NCBI RefSeq assembly: GCF_927797785.1
Contig: NZ_CAKMLL010000085.1
Coordinates: forward strand, 1 to 40,661
Reading direction: 5' to 3'
Source: Candidatus Nitrotoga sp. BS
GTDB lineage: Bacteria; Pseudomonadota; Gammaproteobacteria; Burkholderiales; Gallionellaceae
DNA: 40,661 nucleotides
Part shown: positions 20,743 through 30,439 of the stretch, one piece after another
How positions within the stretch are numbered: the first letter of the stretch is position 1
Layout: each line of letters starts with the position of its first letter
Translations under genes and position numbers: made by a program
Notes under the pieces: model-generated
What the model was told of the DNA's origin: nothing
Databases searched by the model: none
What the model saw: the letters and a program-made list of their open reading frames with translations, nothing else

Positions 20743-20770
20743 TAATAAGGGCGGAACACACTAATTTCAA
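20742..20770 (-). promoter_or_regulatory. Sigma-70 type promoter of groESL
   Basis: On the minus strand TTGAAA (20765-20770) is separated by exactly 17 bases from TATTAT (20742-20747). The -10 box touches the CIRCE operator, so HrcA binding would block initiation. No clear sigma-32 consensus was seen nearby. Confidence 0.75.
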
Positions 20771-21120
20771 GAGCAGAATGAAAATTTCTTTAAACAATGA
20801 TTACGAAGAAAGGTCACGGATAACTTTAAAATGCGACATCAAGCATTGAATTCACCGGCTGTAGGAGATGCAAAAATAAATATCAGTCTGTAGTTTCAAA
20901 CTGATTGGTTTATGTTGCATATGCGCCGTGTCGTTGATGAACATCATGGCTCAACACTTGAGCTTTGGAGGCGGAGCAGTAATGCGGTTGACGCAGTGTT
21001 GCTTTCTCAGCTGCTTGCTGGGCACCAAGTGCCGAGACAAGGGTATGACCTCATCTCGGCCAGCACCACCATAGCCGCTGTCAAATCTGTGCCTTTTTTA
21101 CTATGCTAGGCGCTCAGGCT
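20771..21120. other. Intergenic region between groESL promoter and BolA-family gene
   Basis: A plus-strand frame (20912-21109) is open but resembles no known family and lacks a ribosome site. I see no other structure. Confidence 0.3.
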
Positions 21121-21387
21121 TTATGCTTCGGGAGGAGTTCTGGTTTTCAAGCTGTCGACTGCGTGAACAGGGGCCGCGTCTCCCTCCATCAAATGAGAGA
21201 TCGCACTGTATACCATCCGCTGACTCTCAAGCATGTTTTTGCCAGCGAACGCAGGCGACGTCACGTTAATGCTAAAGTGCCCGCCACCGCCGCTCACCTC
21301 GGCCTGTGAACTAGGAATCTGCCGTTCGATTGCCTCTTGTAGCGCGTCAATGACGGAGCCTTTAAAATCAGTAGTGTGACACGACAT
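21121..21387 (-). CDS. BolA/IbaG family protein
   Basis: The 88-residue product has the BolA-like class II KH fold pattern. An N-terminal helix (VIDALQEAIERQ) precedes a strand-loop with GGGGHFSINVTSP, then FAGKNMLESQRMVYSAISHLM and a C-terminal HAVDSLKTRTP. BolA-family proteins bind monothiol glutaredoxins with shared [2Fe-2S] clusters and act in iron-sulfur trafficking or transcription. The GHF...GK...R..VY pattern places it in the family, but BolA versus IbaG cannot be decided here. It is monocistronic; the nearest upstream -10-like sequence is TATAAT at 21417-21422. Confidence 0.85.
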   Translation of the reverse strand: MSCHTTDFKGSVIDALQEAIERQIPSSQAEVSGGGGHFSINVTSPAFAGKNMLESQRMVYSAISHLMEGDAAPVHAVDSLKTRTPPEA

Positions 21388-21688
21388 GGTTATTTCCTTG
21401 AATTAAATATGTGTAAATTATATAGGCGGTATCGAAATGTCGAATGATCAAACACTGTCAACCCGGACTGCAACGGTTGTAGCTGTTTCTGAACGATCAT
21501 TCACTGATCGACAACTGCATACTGTAAAAATTATAGTAACCAGAGCAAGGCTATCCTTTACGACTCTAACATTCACTTAACAAGTCACGCAAGTGGAAGC
21601 CTCATCGAATATGAGTTAATTCGGCATTTGATTTGCTGGATGAGTCATAATTGATCCAGTAATAAATTATTTAACTTAAGCTGCATCC
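21388..21688. other. Intergenic region right of the BolA-family gene
   Basis: AT-rich, no open frame of note. It holds a TATAAT on the minus strand (21417-21422) that could be the -10 box of the BolA-family gene, though without a good -35 box. A small inverted repeat GATCATTCACTGATC is at about 21496. Confidence 0.35.
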
Positions 21689-22060
21689 TTATACAGGAGC
21701 AAGTTCAAAGTAGCTTGTTACACGCTCGGGTGATTTCTGTAACGTGCGCGTATGGCTGGGAATCGCCTTAAGTATAAGTAGCTGCCCCTTTGTTCGCGCA
21801 AGTGCCTTGGTCATCACTGCCTGATTGAGATCGGCATTCAGCATTTCATCTGGATTCAACTCAGGGCTGAAACTCGGCAGATAAAACACTTCAACCTCGT
21901 CCTGATGTTTCACGAACCAGGCCTTAACTGGCTTGGCATGGTGGAGTCGCAAGCTATCCAGAACCATGAATATCTTGCGCTTGGCTTCATAATCATGATG
22001 TACGCATAGATGCACGTATCGCACCACCATCCTTCCTGGGCTGAGGTCTTCTCGGATCAA
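21689..22060 (-). pseudogene. IS630-family transposase, C-terminal fragment
   Basis: The 123-codon frame matches the C-terminal part of IS630-type DDE transposases. KRKIFMVLDSLRLHHAKPVK contains the second catalytic Asp, and VFYLPSFSPELNPDEMLNADL carries the final acidic residue. The tail QKSPERVTSYFELAPV is also typical. The N-terminal DNA-binding domain and first Asp are absent, and the first 25 codons are unrelated sequence running on from the end of ybeY. It has no proper start (TTG at 22058-22060). A dead remnant. Confidence 0.8.
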
Positions 22061-22545
22061 CCTCTAGACTTCCGCCCAACTTCGTAAGGATCAACATGCC
22101 CTAATTTTGCCAGCAATTTAGTTTCCAGCGCTTCCATTATGGCGGCATCTGGCTCATTTTCGTGGTCATATCCTTGCAAATGCAGGACTGCATGGACGGC
22201 GAGATGAGCGTAGTGAGCGCACGAATCCTTGCGTTGCTCGCGCGCCTCCTTTTCCACCACTGGCGCGCAGATCACGATATCGCCATACAGAAAATCGACA
22301 GTATCAGACGGCTGATCGGTATCTGCGTAGGTAAACGTAAGTACGTTAGTAGCGTAATCCTTGCCGCGAAACTGTTTGTTCAGCGCACGCCCTTCTATTT
22401 CGTCTACGATACGCAGCACGATTTGCACATCGCGTTGCAATGCAACCTTTATCCAACGACGGAACTGTTGGCGTGTGGGCAGATTCACCCTTTCAACTGC
22501 ATACTGAACAGATAGAGATAATTTTTGCGCAGTCATAGTCCTCAA
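22057..22545 (-). CDS. ybeY: Endoribonuclease/rRNA maturation factor YbeY
   Basis: Zinc-dependent single-strand RNase needed for 16S rRNA 3' processing and ribosome quality control. The 162-residue product has the metal motif HAVLHLQGYDH, with three His ligands, and the conserved RGKDYATNVLTF region. The C-terminus (after LAKLGHVDPYE) carries a few non-family residues and runs to a stop that overlaps the IS630 fragment, so insertion may have replaced the original end. The usual neighbours phoH and corC/lnt are absent on both sides. ATG at about 22543 (MRTM) or 22534 (MTAQK) is possible. Confidence 0.93.
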   Translation of the reverse strand: MRTMTAQKLSLSVQYAVERVNLPTRQQFRRWIKVALQRDVQIVLRIVDEIEGRALNKQFRGKDYATNVLTFTYADTDQPSDTVDFLYGDIVICAPVVEKEAREQRKDSCAHYAHLAVHAVLHLQGYDHENEPDAAIMEALETKLLAKLGHVDPYEVGRKSRG

Positions 22546-22699
22546 TTCAAAACCAAGTTATTGAACAACGTGTTGTATGTGCTGCCGATGGAATAATAAC
22601 GGCTATCCAAACTACTCAGAAGCTGCCTTGCAATAATTGCACTTGGCTTCATTAAGCGCAGCCTCAGTATAAAAATTCGGAAAATGTGTTCTGCAACTC
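22546..22699. other. Short non-coding stretch upstream of ybeY
   Basis: It must contain the ybeY promoter if ybeY is expressed alone. No clear hexamers and no credible gene. Confidence 0.3.
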
Positions 22700-22988
22700 T
22701 AGCTAGTATTACCGTGTCACAAACGAATTTTTGGCATACCCAATTGCAATACAGACAACGTCCCAAAGCGCTTGCGAGAGGGACGCTCAAGTACAGGCGT
22801 ACCGCTGCCTTTCGATGCTCTGCATCGCCCGCCCAGTCTATGGGAAGATATAGATTGGAATTCTACCCTGAACGCTTGCCTGGTGATACGCACGCCATAC
22901 TGCGGCAGGCTAGAAGACGCGGCGTATTTCACCAGTCATACGAGCACGGCAAACTCTTTGGCCGATAGATCAAAGCGTTTGACTTTTA
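22700..22988 (-). pseudogene. Decayed OmpR-type response regulator DNA-binding domain (tentative)
   Basis: Minus-strand translation just beyond the HDOD-GGDEF gene gives VKRFDLSAKEFAVLV-stop-LVKYAASSSLPQYGVRITRQAFRVEFQS. This aligns by eye with the winged-helix domain of OmpR/CusR regulators: a xxLTxKEFxLLxxL start, then a 'xxSRxxLxxxVWxxxF' recognition region. Later pieces lie in other frames, ending near an IGYAK that resembles the GxGY turn. Internal stop and frameshifts indicate a pseudogene, and no receiver domain is present. The call rests on short similarity only. Confidence 0.35.
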
Positions 22989-22990
22989 CT

Positions 22991-24889
22991 TCAGGTGCAA
23001 TGGGTCCTACCCTGTGCAAAGAGGCAGGTTTGGTTGCGGCCGGCGTTCTTGGCGGCGTAAAGCGCTTTGTCTGCACCCAGAATCATGTCGTCCGCATCCT
23101 CCATGCTTGCCTCCCGGCCAGCCACACCGATGCTGACCGAAGTCTGGATATCCATGCCGTCGATGCTGATCTTCAGGGCCTTGACCATCTTGCGCAGACG
23201 CTCGGCCGCCAGCAATGCCGACTGGAGATCGGTGTCGTGACACAACAGCAGGAACTCCTCACCGCCCATACGGCAGACGCTGTCGTCCTTTCGGGCAGAG
23301 GATTGGATAGCCTTAGCCACTTCCTGCAGCACCTGATCGCCCACGGCGTGGCCATGCCGGTCGTTGATAGACTTGAAGAGGTCTACATCGATCATCATCG
23401 CCGCCACAGGCTTGCCGGTGCGCATGGAGGCGCTCCAATTCCTGGACAGTGCCTCCATGCCGGCCCGTCGGTTTGGCAACCCAGTCAACAGATCAGTCAT
23501 CGCGGTGTGTTCGAGCCGTCGGTTGCTAATGGCTAAATCAGCAGCGAATTGCTTGAGTTGCGCCCGATCGTACTCCCAGGTTTCCAACAGATTCACATAG
23601 TGCAGGGCCGCCCGCATGCGGGCATTCAGGGCGCGGATGTTCATCGGTTTGGTCACGTAATCGTCAACTCCTGCCTCGAAGGCCTCGACGATGTTCTCCT
23701 CTGTCTCCACGCCCGTCAACATGATCACGTATATAGACTGACCCCAGTCCGTGGCGCGCAGTGTGCGGCAGAATTCCAAGCCGTCCATGACCGGCATGAG
23801 CCAGTCGGTAATGATAATCTGGGGGATAACCTCCAACGCCATGGTCAGGGCGTCCTTGCCATTTTCGGCTGTATAAACTTTACAGCCAAGCAGTTTGTGC
23901 AGCACGCCTTCCATCATGATGCGTGTTGTAGGTTCGTCTTCTACCAGAAGCACCCGCTTGCAGGCCGTCTTTGGCTCCTCTTGCTCAGGACGGGGAAGCG
24001 GAGCGCTGGTCATGACGCTGAACGCGGGAAGCGGGTTCGCCAGCACCTTTAGCAGCTTGCTCCATTCGTGCCATTGCTGCACGACCCGGTCGAACAGTTC
24101 GCCAAAAGATTCAACATCCAAACCGATTTTGCCGCCCAAGCGCAAAAGCTCGGATATCTTGCTATGGCGTTCAGCCTCGAAAGCCAGGCCGAGATCGGCC
24201 ATGCGTCTGGCCTGGTAGAACACATGGGTCAATTGGTAAGGCCGGGAACCCTCAGAAAAGTCAGACAGATCGGGGGCTTCGTGATAATAAATCGGTTCCG
24301 CCAGTACTTTGGCGATGCCGCAGTCGGCCAAGATGGCAGCGGTAATCTCGCAGTGATCCACGCTCAGACGTTCACGTTCCAGTGCCAGCAATTCTTCCCC
24401 GCTAGCCTGCTGTTCCAGTATGGCGGCGTAGTCCACAGGATAGGCAGTGCCCAGTGCCAGTTTGCCGATCTGCGCCAGCAGTCCACAGGCGAATAAATCG
24501 TCCGGTGAAGCAATTCGTATCACCCTGCCCAATTCCTGACTGGCCAACGCCATGAACAGGGAATGGGACCAGAATCCCTGATAGTCGAAGCCCTGACAGG
24601 TTTCTTCGTGGTACTGGTCCACTAGAGAAAAGCCCATGGCTATTTGACGAACGGCGACCATCCCGAGGCGCATGACCGCATCATTGATGGAGGCTAGTGG
24701 CCGACTCGCTTCGGCTGACGAGTTTGCCAGACGCAACAGACGGCTGGAGAGAGCAGGGTCGGTTTGCACCACTTTGGTCACCTCGCTCAGGGTCGCATTC
24801 TCGCGCAAGCTTATTTCCATGATGGTCAGCGCTACCCCTTTGGGGCTGGGTAGCTTGCCGCTTATCCGCAATTGTTCGATTCTGTTCAT
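22991..24889 (-). CDS. HDOD-REC-GGDEF protein (putative diguanylate cyclase)
   Basis: 632-residue cytoplasmic protein, last gene of the receptor-kinase operon. Residues about 10-215 form an HDOD domain (LLRLANSSAE, INDAVMRLG), a regulatory relative of HD hydrolases. About 312-430 is a receiver: DEP acidic pocket, phospho-acceptor Asp362 in TDWLMPVMDG, Lys414 in VTKP. About 460-620 is a GGDEF domain with active-site GGEEF (542-546) and inhibitory I-site RKDD (533-536), so it should make cyclic-di-GMP under product inhibition. Its start overlaps the previous stop as ATGA (24886-24889), so it is translationally coupled. It is a likely phosphorelay output of the upstream hybrid kinase. Confidence 0.93.
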   Translation of the reverse strand: MNRIEQLRISGKLPSPKGVALTIMEISLRENATLSEVTKVVQTDPALSSRLLRLANSSAEASRPLASINDAVMRLGMVAVRQIAMGFSLVDQYHEETCQGFDYQGFWSHSLFMALASQELGRVIRIASPDDLFACGLLAQIGKLALGTAYPVDYAAILEQQASGEELLALERERLSVDHCEITAAILADCGIAKVLAEPIYYHEAPDLSDFSEGSRPYQLTHVFYQARRMADLGLAFEAERHSKISELLRLGGKIGLDVESFGELFDRVVQQWHEWSKLLKVLANPLPAFSVMTSAPLPRPEQEEPKTACKRVLLVEDEPTTRIMMEGVLHKLLGCKVYTAENGKDALTMALEVIPQIIITDWLMPVMDGLEFCRTLRATDWGQSIYVIMLTGVETEENIVEAFEAGVDDYVTKPMNIRALNARMRAALHYVNLLETWEYDRAQLKQFAADLAISNRRLEHTAMTDLLTGLPNRRAGMEALSRNWSASMRTGKPVAAMMIDVDLFKSINDRHGHAVGDQVLQEVAKAIQSSARKDDSVCRMGGEEFLLLCHDTDLQSALLAAERLRKMVKALKISIDGMDIQTSVSIGVAGREASMEDADDMILGADKALYAAKNAGRNQTCLFAQGRTHCT

Positions 24890-27030
24890 GCTTGCCTGTG
24901 CAAGGGTTCTGATTTTGTGCAGGACGGCTCATCCACAGTCCAGCGCCGTTCCAGCAAGGCGGGGATTTCACTGGCGAGCACCGGTTTGCTAATGTAGTAG
25001 CCTTGTAGTATTTCACAGTCCATACCACGCAAGATGCGTGCCTGATCGAGAGTCTCGATACCTTCGGCAGTGACTGTGAATCCCAGGTTTTTGGCCAGGG
25101 AAATGATGGTCCGAATGATGGCCAGGCTCTCCATGTCTGCTGGCAGGCCGCGCACGAAACTCTGATCCACCTTGATATTATTCAGCGGCAGACTTTTAAG
25201 ATAACTCAGACAGGAATAACCGGTACCAAAGTCATCCAGCGACAACTGTATGCCAATCTCACGCAAGGCAATGAGGGTTTCCAAGGTAGAGGCGTTGTTT
25301 TCCATCAAAGCACCTTCGGTCACCTCCAACTCAAGCCATCGTGGCGCAACTTTCGTGTCGGCCAGGATGTCTTTAATTCGGCTGCCCAGTTGGGGATCCC
25401 TAAATTGAATGGGGGACAGATTAACCGCAACACGTAGCGGATGGCCGGCGGCATGCCAGCGGGCCAAGTCGCTGCAAACGGTGCGCAGGACCCACTCACC
25501 GATCGGCACAATCAGTCCGTTCTCTTCCGCCATGGGAATGAAATCCATGGGCGAAATAAGTCCCTGTTTCGGGTGATTCCAACGGATCAGTGCCTCCAGG
25601 GATTGTATGCGGCCGCTGGCCAAGTCCAGCTGAGGCTGATAGACCAGGAAAAACTCGCCACGCTCAATGGCCGTGCGCAAGTTGCTTTCCAGGTTGAGTC
25701 GCCGCATAGCCTCAATGGTGAGGGAAGCGCTGTAGAACTGGGAGTTGTCGCGCCCATGATCCTTGGCATGGTACATGGCGGTATCCGCATGCTTAAGCAG
25801 GGTAGCTGCGTCCTGGCCATCATCTGGATAGATGGCGATACCGATGCTGGTAGTCATGACGACCTCTCGCCCCTCCAGGATGAAAGGTCGGCGCAACAAC
25901 TCGTGAATACGGTGCGACGTGATCATAGCGCCTTCTGAAAACTGCAGATTGGGAATGAGCACTGTGAATTCGTCGCCACCCATTCGCGCCAGTTCGACTT
26001 CAGTCTCCACGGAAGCATTTCGCGCCACCATGTCAGCAGGACGTACCCCCTGCAGTAACCGATCGGCCACCCATTGCAACAGCAAGTCGCCAGCGCCATG
26101 GCCCAGGGTATCATTGACGTTCTTGAAACCGTCCAGATCCAGAAACAAGATGGCCAATTTGTTGCTTTGGAAGCTGGCACGCTGAATCTCTCGTTCCAGC
26201 CGATCGAAAAAGGAAAGTCGGTTGTGAAGACCGGTCAAGGGGTCGAAAAAGGCCAGACGGTGAATCCTGTTCTCGGCCTCTTTCCGCGAGGTGATATCGC
26301 GCGACAAGATAATAAAATGGGGCTTTTGTGCGGAAATGCCCTTCTTGATCGAAACAGAAAGCTCGAACCAACATGTGCCTTGGGGTAGTGGCAGTTCAAA
26401 CTGTTTACCGATAGACCTGCCTTGTTCATACGCCTCCCGCAGTGCCGACAAGCAGGTGGCTGCCGCCTCTGGTGGAAGAACTTCTGTGACCGTTTTACCC
26501 AAGAGCTGGGTGGGCGGCACGGCCAACTGGTCGCTATGTGGTGAGTGAAAATCCAGGTAGCGGCCGTCCAAGTCCATTTCGAACAGGAGATCGGGGATGG
26601 CATTCAAGATCGCCAGGTTGCGCGCATTGGAGGCGTGCAGATCCTGCAACACTCGATAGGCGCGCAGCAGATATTTCACCCGATGACCGATGAGCCCCCA
26701 GCTGATAGGCTTGGCAATAAAGTCCGTGGCGCCCGAAGCAAAGGCTTTCTCGATGGACTCATAGTCATCCATGCCGGTTACCATGATGATGGGCAGCTCG
26801 TTGCCCATCTCTTGACGCAACTGGCCGCAGACTTGATAGCCGTTCAGTCCGGGCATTTCCACATCCAGCATGACTAGATCAAAAGATTGGAGGCGAATCT
26901 GGCACAGGGCATCCTTGCCATTCTCGGCCAGACAGACTTCGTAGCCGGACTTCTCCAGTGCCGCCCGCATCAGCAGACGGGCGGTGGGATCATCGTCAAC
27001 GACCAGAATGCGCATAGGTTGATGGCTCAT
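24886..27030 (-). CDS. REC-PAS-GGDEF-EAL protein (cyclic-di-GMP synthesis/degradation)
   Basis: About 714 residues, cytoplasmic. Numbering from the GTG two codons upstream: receiver 9-125 with Asp58 in MLDVEMPG and Lys109; PAS 140-250 (ending [11 protein letters not shown]); GGDEF with intact RMGGDEF (353-357); EAL domain with EAL at 481-483, the VTE segment (573 region), DDFGTGYS (601-608), Lys622 and AEGIE. All phosphodiesterase residues look present, so the protein may be bifunctional. RPAD (332-335) lies about 17 residues before GGDEF instead of 5, so the I-site is displaced. ATG 27028-27030 overlaps the kinase stop as ATGA and is preferred over GTG 27034-27036. Confidence 0.93.
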   Translation of the reverse strand: MSHQPMRILVVDDDPTARLLMRAALEKSGYEVCLAENGKDALCQIRLQSFDLVMLDVEMPGLNGYQVCGQLRQEMGNELPIIMVTGMDDYESIEKAFASGATDFIAKPISWGLIGHRVKYLLRAYRVLQDLHASNARNLAILNAIPDLLFEMDLDGRYLDFHSPHSDQLAVPPTQLLGKTVTEVLPPEAAATCLSALREAYEQGRSIGKQFELPLPQGTCWFELSVSIKKGISAQKPHFIILSRDITSRKEAENRIHRLAFFDPLTGLHNRLSFFDRLEREIQRASFQSNKLAILFLDLDGFKNVNDTLGHGAGDLLLQWVADRLLQGVRPADMVARNASVETEVELARMGGDEFTVLIPNLQFSEGAMITSHRIHELLRRPFILEGREVVMTTSIGIAIYPDDGQDAATLLKHADTAMYHAKDHGRDNSQFYSASLTIEAMRRLNLESNLRTAIERGEFFLVYQPQLDLASGRIQSLEALIRWNHPKQGLISPMDFIPMAEENGLIVPIGEWVLRTVCSDLARWHAAGHPLRVAVNLSPIQFRDPQLGSRIKDILADTKVAPRWLELEVTEGALMENNASTLETLIALREIGIQLSLDDFGTGYSCLSYLKSLPLNNIKVDQSFVRGLPADMESLAIIRTIISLAKNLGFTVTAEGIETLDQARILRGMDCEILQGYYISKPVLASEIPALLERRWTVDEPSCTKSEPLHRQA

Positions 27031-29855
27031 GCGCACTCCACCAGTAAGGCGCGGATCTCATTCACTGCCTGATCGTATTCCCGCCGCGCCACGCCGAAAA
27101 GAGCGCTTGCCTCATCCAGCTTACCCTCTCGACCCAATCCCTCCAGTTGCCTGAACAGACCGGACAACGTCTCGGCTCCCACGTTGGCAGAACTGGACTT
27201 AAGGGAATGGACGGCGCGGCGCAAGGCCTCGGAATCGCCTGCGGCGATCGCCTGCTCGACCTGACACACCATGTTGCCTGTACTCTCCAGGTAAACCTGC
27301 ATAATCTGTCGTGCCAGATCAAAGCCGCCTGAGGGATCCAATTCGCGCAGTTGACCCATGAACTTCGTGTTGATGGCAGCAGCCCGGTTTGCTGCAACGG
27401 GCGTATCTACCACCGTTACTTCAGATGGGGCAATCCCTGCTTTTGTTTCTGGCTGCAGCCAGCGGACAAGAACCTGTTGCAACTGTTTCTTGGAATAGGG
27501 CTTGGACAGGTAGTCGTCCATACCAGCCGCGAGGCACTGGTCGCGATCGCCCTCCATGGTGTTGGCCGTCATGGCGACTATGGGCAGTCGTCTGGCGTTG
27601 CCTACTTCACGCTTGCGAATGGCCGCTGTAGCCTGATAGCCGTCCATCACCGGCATCTGACAATCCATCAGAACGATGTCGTAAGACTTTTTCTTTATGA
27701 TCGCCAACGCCTCTTCACCATTGTTGACGACATCCGCAGTCAGACCCAGGCTGCCCAGCATGGCTTTGGCCACTTCCTGGTTGACCCGATTATCCTCAGC
27801 AAGCAGGACAGCACCATGCAGGACAGATTTAGGTGCAACTATTGTCATTGCCGCAGTTTCTCCATCCACCTCTACCGAACTGATATCAGACTGGCCTTCC
27901 TTTAACGCCCAGCAAATGACCTCGTACAACTCTGACTGACGGATGGGTTTGCTGATGCAGCGCAATATCCCGGCCTGCTTGCGTTCCTGGGAATTGCCGA
28001 CCATGTAAGTGGAAGTGAGCATAATCAGGCGTGATCTGGCCAGTTCTGGCCTAGCCGTGATGGCGTGCGCCAACTGTAAACCGTCCATCTGCGGCATGTG
28101 CATATCCAGAATCACTAGATCGAAAGGCGTGCCGGCTGCTGTGGCCGAGACCATCTTCTCCAAGGCCTGATCGCCGCTTTCTGCACAAGTCACATGCATG
28201 TTCCATCCAGTCATCTGGAGCCGCAGGATCTCCAGATTGGTGTGACTGTCGTCCACCGCCAATACGCGCACTCCGTCCAGGCTGGGGCTGAAGGCCGGCA
28301 TGAGCACCATGTCTTGACTCTTGGGTAGGACGAAGTTGATCCAAAATTTGGAACCCTTCCCCAGCGTGCTTTCCACCCCTATTTTACCGCCCATCAACTC
28401 CACCAGACGTTTGCAGATGGCAAGACCGAGCCCGGTGCCACCGAACTGTCGGGTGGTAGATCCGTCGGCCTGGGCAAAATGCTCGAATATCTTTTCGTGG
28501 GCCTCTGGCGCAATGCCGATGCCGGAGTCCTCCACGCTCAGATAGATGCGGACATCCTGCTCCATTTCGACATTCGCTTGCGCACGCACGACCACCTCTC
28601 CCTTGTTCGTGAATTTCATCGCATTGTTGAGAAGATTGGCCAGTATTTGGCGCAGGCGCAGCGGGTCGCCGCGCACCTTGATGGGTATATTGGGGGGAGA
28701 CAGCTGGATCGCCAGCTCCAGTTTTTTCTCCTCAGCTTGTTGGATAAACATAGCGACCGTCTCCTCCAACAGATCGCCCAGACTGAACTCCACGGCCTCC
28801 AGCTCCATGTGTCCGGACTCGATCTTGGAGAAATCCAGGATGTCGTTGATGATGCCCAGCAAATGCCGGCCGGAATTCAGCACCGACTCGGTGTAACGCC
28901 GCTGGGTAGCGTCCAGACGGGTATCGAACAACAGCTCGCTCATGCCCAGCACACCGTTCATTGGGGTGCGAATCTCATGGCTCATGGTGGCCAGGAATTC
29001 GCTCTTGGTTCGGCTGGCCGCTTTGGCCTGCTCCATCGCCGCGCGCAGCTCGGCAGTGCGTGACTCCACCATTTCTTCCAGATGATCCCGATGTTTATTC
29101 AGGTTTTCTTCACGGCTCTGAATATTGCTCAACATGTCGTTAAAGCTGTCCACCAGAATACCTATCTCGTCATTGCTGGTCTTTATAATGCGCGACTCGA
29201 AATCTTTGGTATGGGCTACGCGGCGGGCGACTTCGGCCAGCTTCAGGATTGGTTCGCTGATGCGGCGCTGCAGGCGTACTGCCGCCAGTACTGCTACCAG
29301 AAATACCAGCAAGCTTATTCCAAAAGTAGTCAAAATATCCTGGCGGATTTGCCTCCACATGTCGGACAAATCTATGACAATGGACAGGGTACCCAGTTTT
29401 TCCGTGCTGCCTTGGGCGCCACCATGCAACTCGCTGCCGTCTCGTGCCGATAATTTGTGGTCCACTCTCAGGCGCAAGCCAGTGAACGGCATGCGCTCTG
29501 TGAAAGAATGGGGCGTTAGCTTGGTGAACATCTCGGGCGCACTATGTTCTGGATAGGTCGCGAATACTTGTTCATTGGGCAGCACAATCCGGGCGGCGAG
29601 GATTTCTCTCCGATTGCCCAGGCTGGACAGACTTACCCCCGCTGCCTTGCTGTCACCGAACACGACAGCCGATTCAGCATTAGCCGCCACAACTTCTGCC
29701 ATACCATATAATTGATCCATGATGGCAGCCTGCTGCCGCAGAACGCCAGTCGCGAAGAAGATGAGTGAAGACAGAGTCAGAGCCAGCATGGCCATACCCG
29801 CCAGCAGCCATATCAGGCGTTGTTTTAGAGAAGTTTGGTTCAAAATATTCTTCAT
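27027..29855 (-). CDS. Hybrid sensor histidine kinase with CHASE8-like sensor, two receivers and HPt
   Basis: 942-residue inner-membrane kinase of BarA/GacS-like architecture. TM1 about 15-38; periplasmic domain 40-172; TM2 about 175-195; HAMP about 195-250; HisKA with His293 in [11 protein letters not shown]; HATPase with N-box [13 protein letters not shown] and GGTGLGLAI; receiver 1 with Asp584; receiver 2 with Asp731 and Lys786 (YLSKP); HPt with His883 in [14 protein letters not shown]. The periplasmic segment ([19 protein letters not shown], then [17 protein letters not shown]) resembles CHASE8, the sensor of YfiN. The start overlaps the YfiR-like gene stop (ATGA). The phosphate chain His-Asp-His-Asp probably ends on the receivers of the two downstream proteins. 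Confidence 0.94.
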   Translation of the reverse strand: MKNILNQTSLKQRLIWLLAGMAMLALTLSSLIFFATGVLRQQAAIMDQLYGMAEVVAANAESAVVFGDSKAAGVSLSSLGNRREILAARIVLPNEQVFATYPEHSAPEMFTKLTPHSFTERMPFTGLRLRVDHKLSARDGSELHGGAQGSTEKLGTLSIVIDLSDMWRQIRQDILTTFGISLLVFLVAVLAAVRLQRRISEPILKLAEVARRVAHTKDFESRIIKTSNDEIGILVDSFNDMLSNIQSREENLNKHRDHLEEMVESRTAELRAAMEQAKAASRTKSEFLATMSHEIRTPMNGVLGMSELLFDTRLDATQRRYTESVLNSGRHLLGIINDILDFSKIESGHMELEAVEFSLGDLLEETVAMFIQQAEEKKLELAIQLSPPNIPIKVRGDPLRLRQILANLLNNAMKFTNKGEVVVRAQANVEMEQDVRIYLSVEDSGIGIAPEAHEKIFEHFAQADGSTTRQFGGTGLGLAICKRLVELMGGKIGVESTLGKGSKFWINFVLPKSQDMVLMPAFSPSLDGVRVLAVDDSHTNLEILRLQMTGWNMHVTCAESGDQALEKMVSATAAGTPFDLVILDMHMPQMDGLQLAHAITARPELARSRLIMLTSTYMVGNSQERKQAGILRCISKPIRQSELYEVICWALKEGQSDISSVEVDGETAAMTIVAPKSVLHGAVLLAEDNRVNQEVAKAMLGSLGLTADVVNNGEEALAIIKKKSYDIVLMDCQMPVMDGYQATAAIRKREVGNARRLPIVAMTANTMEGDRDQCLAAGMDDYLSKPYSKKQLQQVLVRWLQPETKAGIAPSEVTVVDTPVAANRAAAINTKFMGQLRELDPSGGFDLARQIMQVYLESTGNMVCQVEQAIAAGDSEALRRAVHSLKSSSANVGAETLSGLFRQLEGLGREGKLDEASALFGVARREYDQAVNEIRALLVECA

Positions 29856-30412
29856 AGCTGCCTCACTTGTCTGGCCAGTTTGAGTAGATTGGATGACATC
29901 ACAATTTTGTTGCGCCGTGCCGCGCTCAGGTTGATGTCGAAGCGCACCTTGTTGTTCTCGACAATCAGACTGACGATCCCGCCGGCTTCGAGGAAGCGGC
30001 TTGAGCCGTTCACCGTCAGTACCGGCGTCCCAACCAGAGGTCTGAGGACTTTCTCGAAGTGCTCCGCCTCGCTCTCGGCCATCACCAGCACGTGACAGCC
30101 CATGAGATTGTCGTTGCGGTCGGCGGCGCGCACTCGCAGGCTGAGGTTATTGACGATCTTGCCCTCCATCGCCGTCAGTGTATCGAACAGTGCATCCCGC
30201 TTACCCACCATGCACATGGTCAGCTTCCCCGGCGTGTCATTCAGGGAATTGGCGGGCCACTCCACGTACTTGGCGAAGTTGAGTATGAAAGCAGCCTTGA
30301 TCTCAACCTCGGTGTACTCCGCCCAGACCAAGCCCGTAAAGGCTGTCAGCGTCAAGCCGAGAATTAGGGTTGAGTAGCTTCTAATCAGGCGCACCTTGAT
30401 CTCACAAAACAT
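29852..30412 (-). CDS. YfiR-like periplasmic protein (DUF4154), second copy
   Basis: 186 residues with an N-terminal signal/anchor (about 10-31, ending in WAE) and a DUF4154/YfiR domain. Family marks are [12 protein letters not shown] (43-54), [43 protein letters not shown] (144-161) and SSNLLKLAR. Cys67 and Cys106 match a Cys pair shared with the other copy. In Pseudomonas, YfiR is a periplasmic repressor of the diguanylate cyclase YfiN. Here the gene overlaps the kinase start by four bases, so the kinase is the likely partner. Some members of this family are described only as domains of unknown function. Confidence 0.9.
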   Translation of the reverse strand: MFCEIKVRLIRSYSTLILGLTLTAFTGLVWAEYTEVEIKAAFILNFAKYVEWPANSLNDTPGKLTMCMVGKRDALFDTLTAMEGKIVNNLSLRVRAADRNDNLMGCHVLVMAESEAEHFEKVLRPLVGTPVLTVNGSSRFLEAGGIVSLIVENNKVRFDINLSAARRNKIVMSSNLLKLARQVRQL

Positions 30413-30439
30413 ACGCTATTGATATAAAGTCTTCGAGCA

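Noticed and set aside
20912-21309. Two plus-strand open frames between groES and the BolA-family gene
   Set aside because: No ribosome sites and no family resemblance; the second runs antisense to the BolA-family gene.
22772-23536. 254-codon plus-strand frame
   Set aside because: Mostly antisense to the GGDEF coding region; long antisense frames are common in GC-rich third-position genes.
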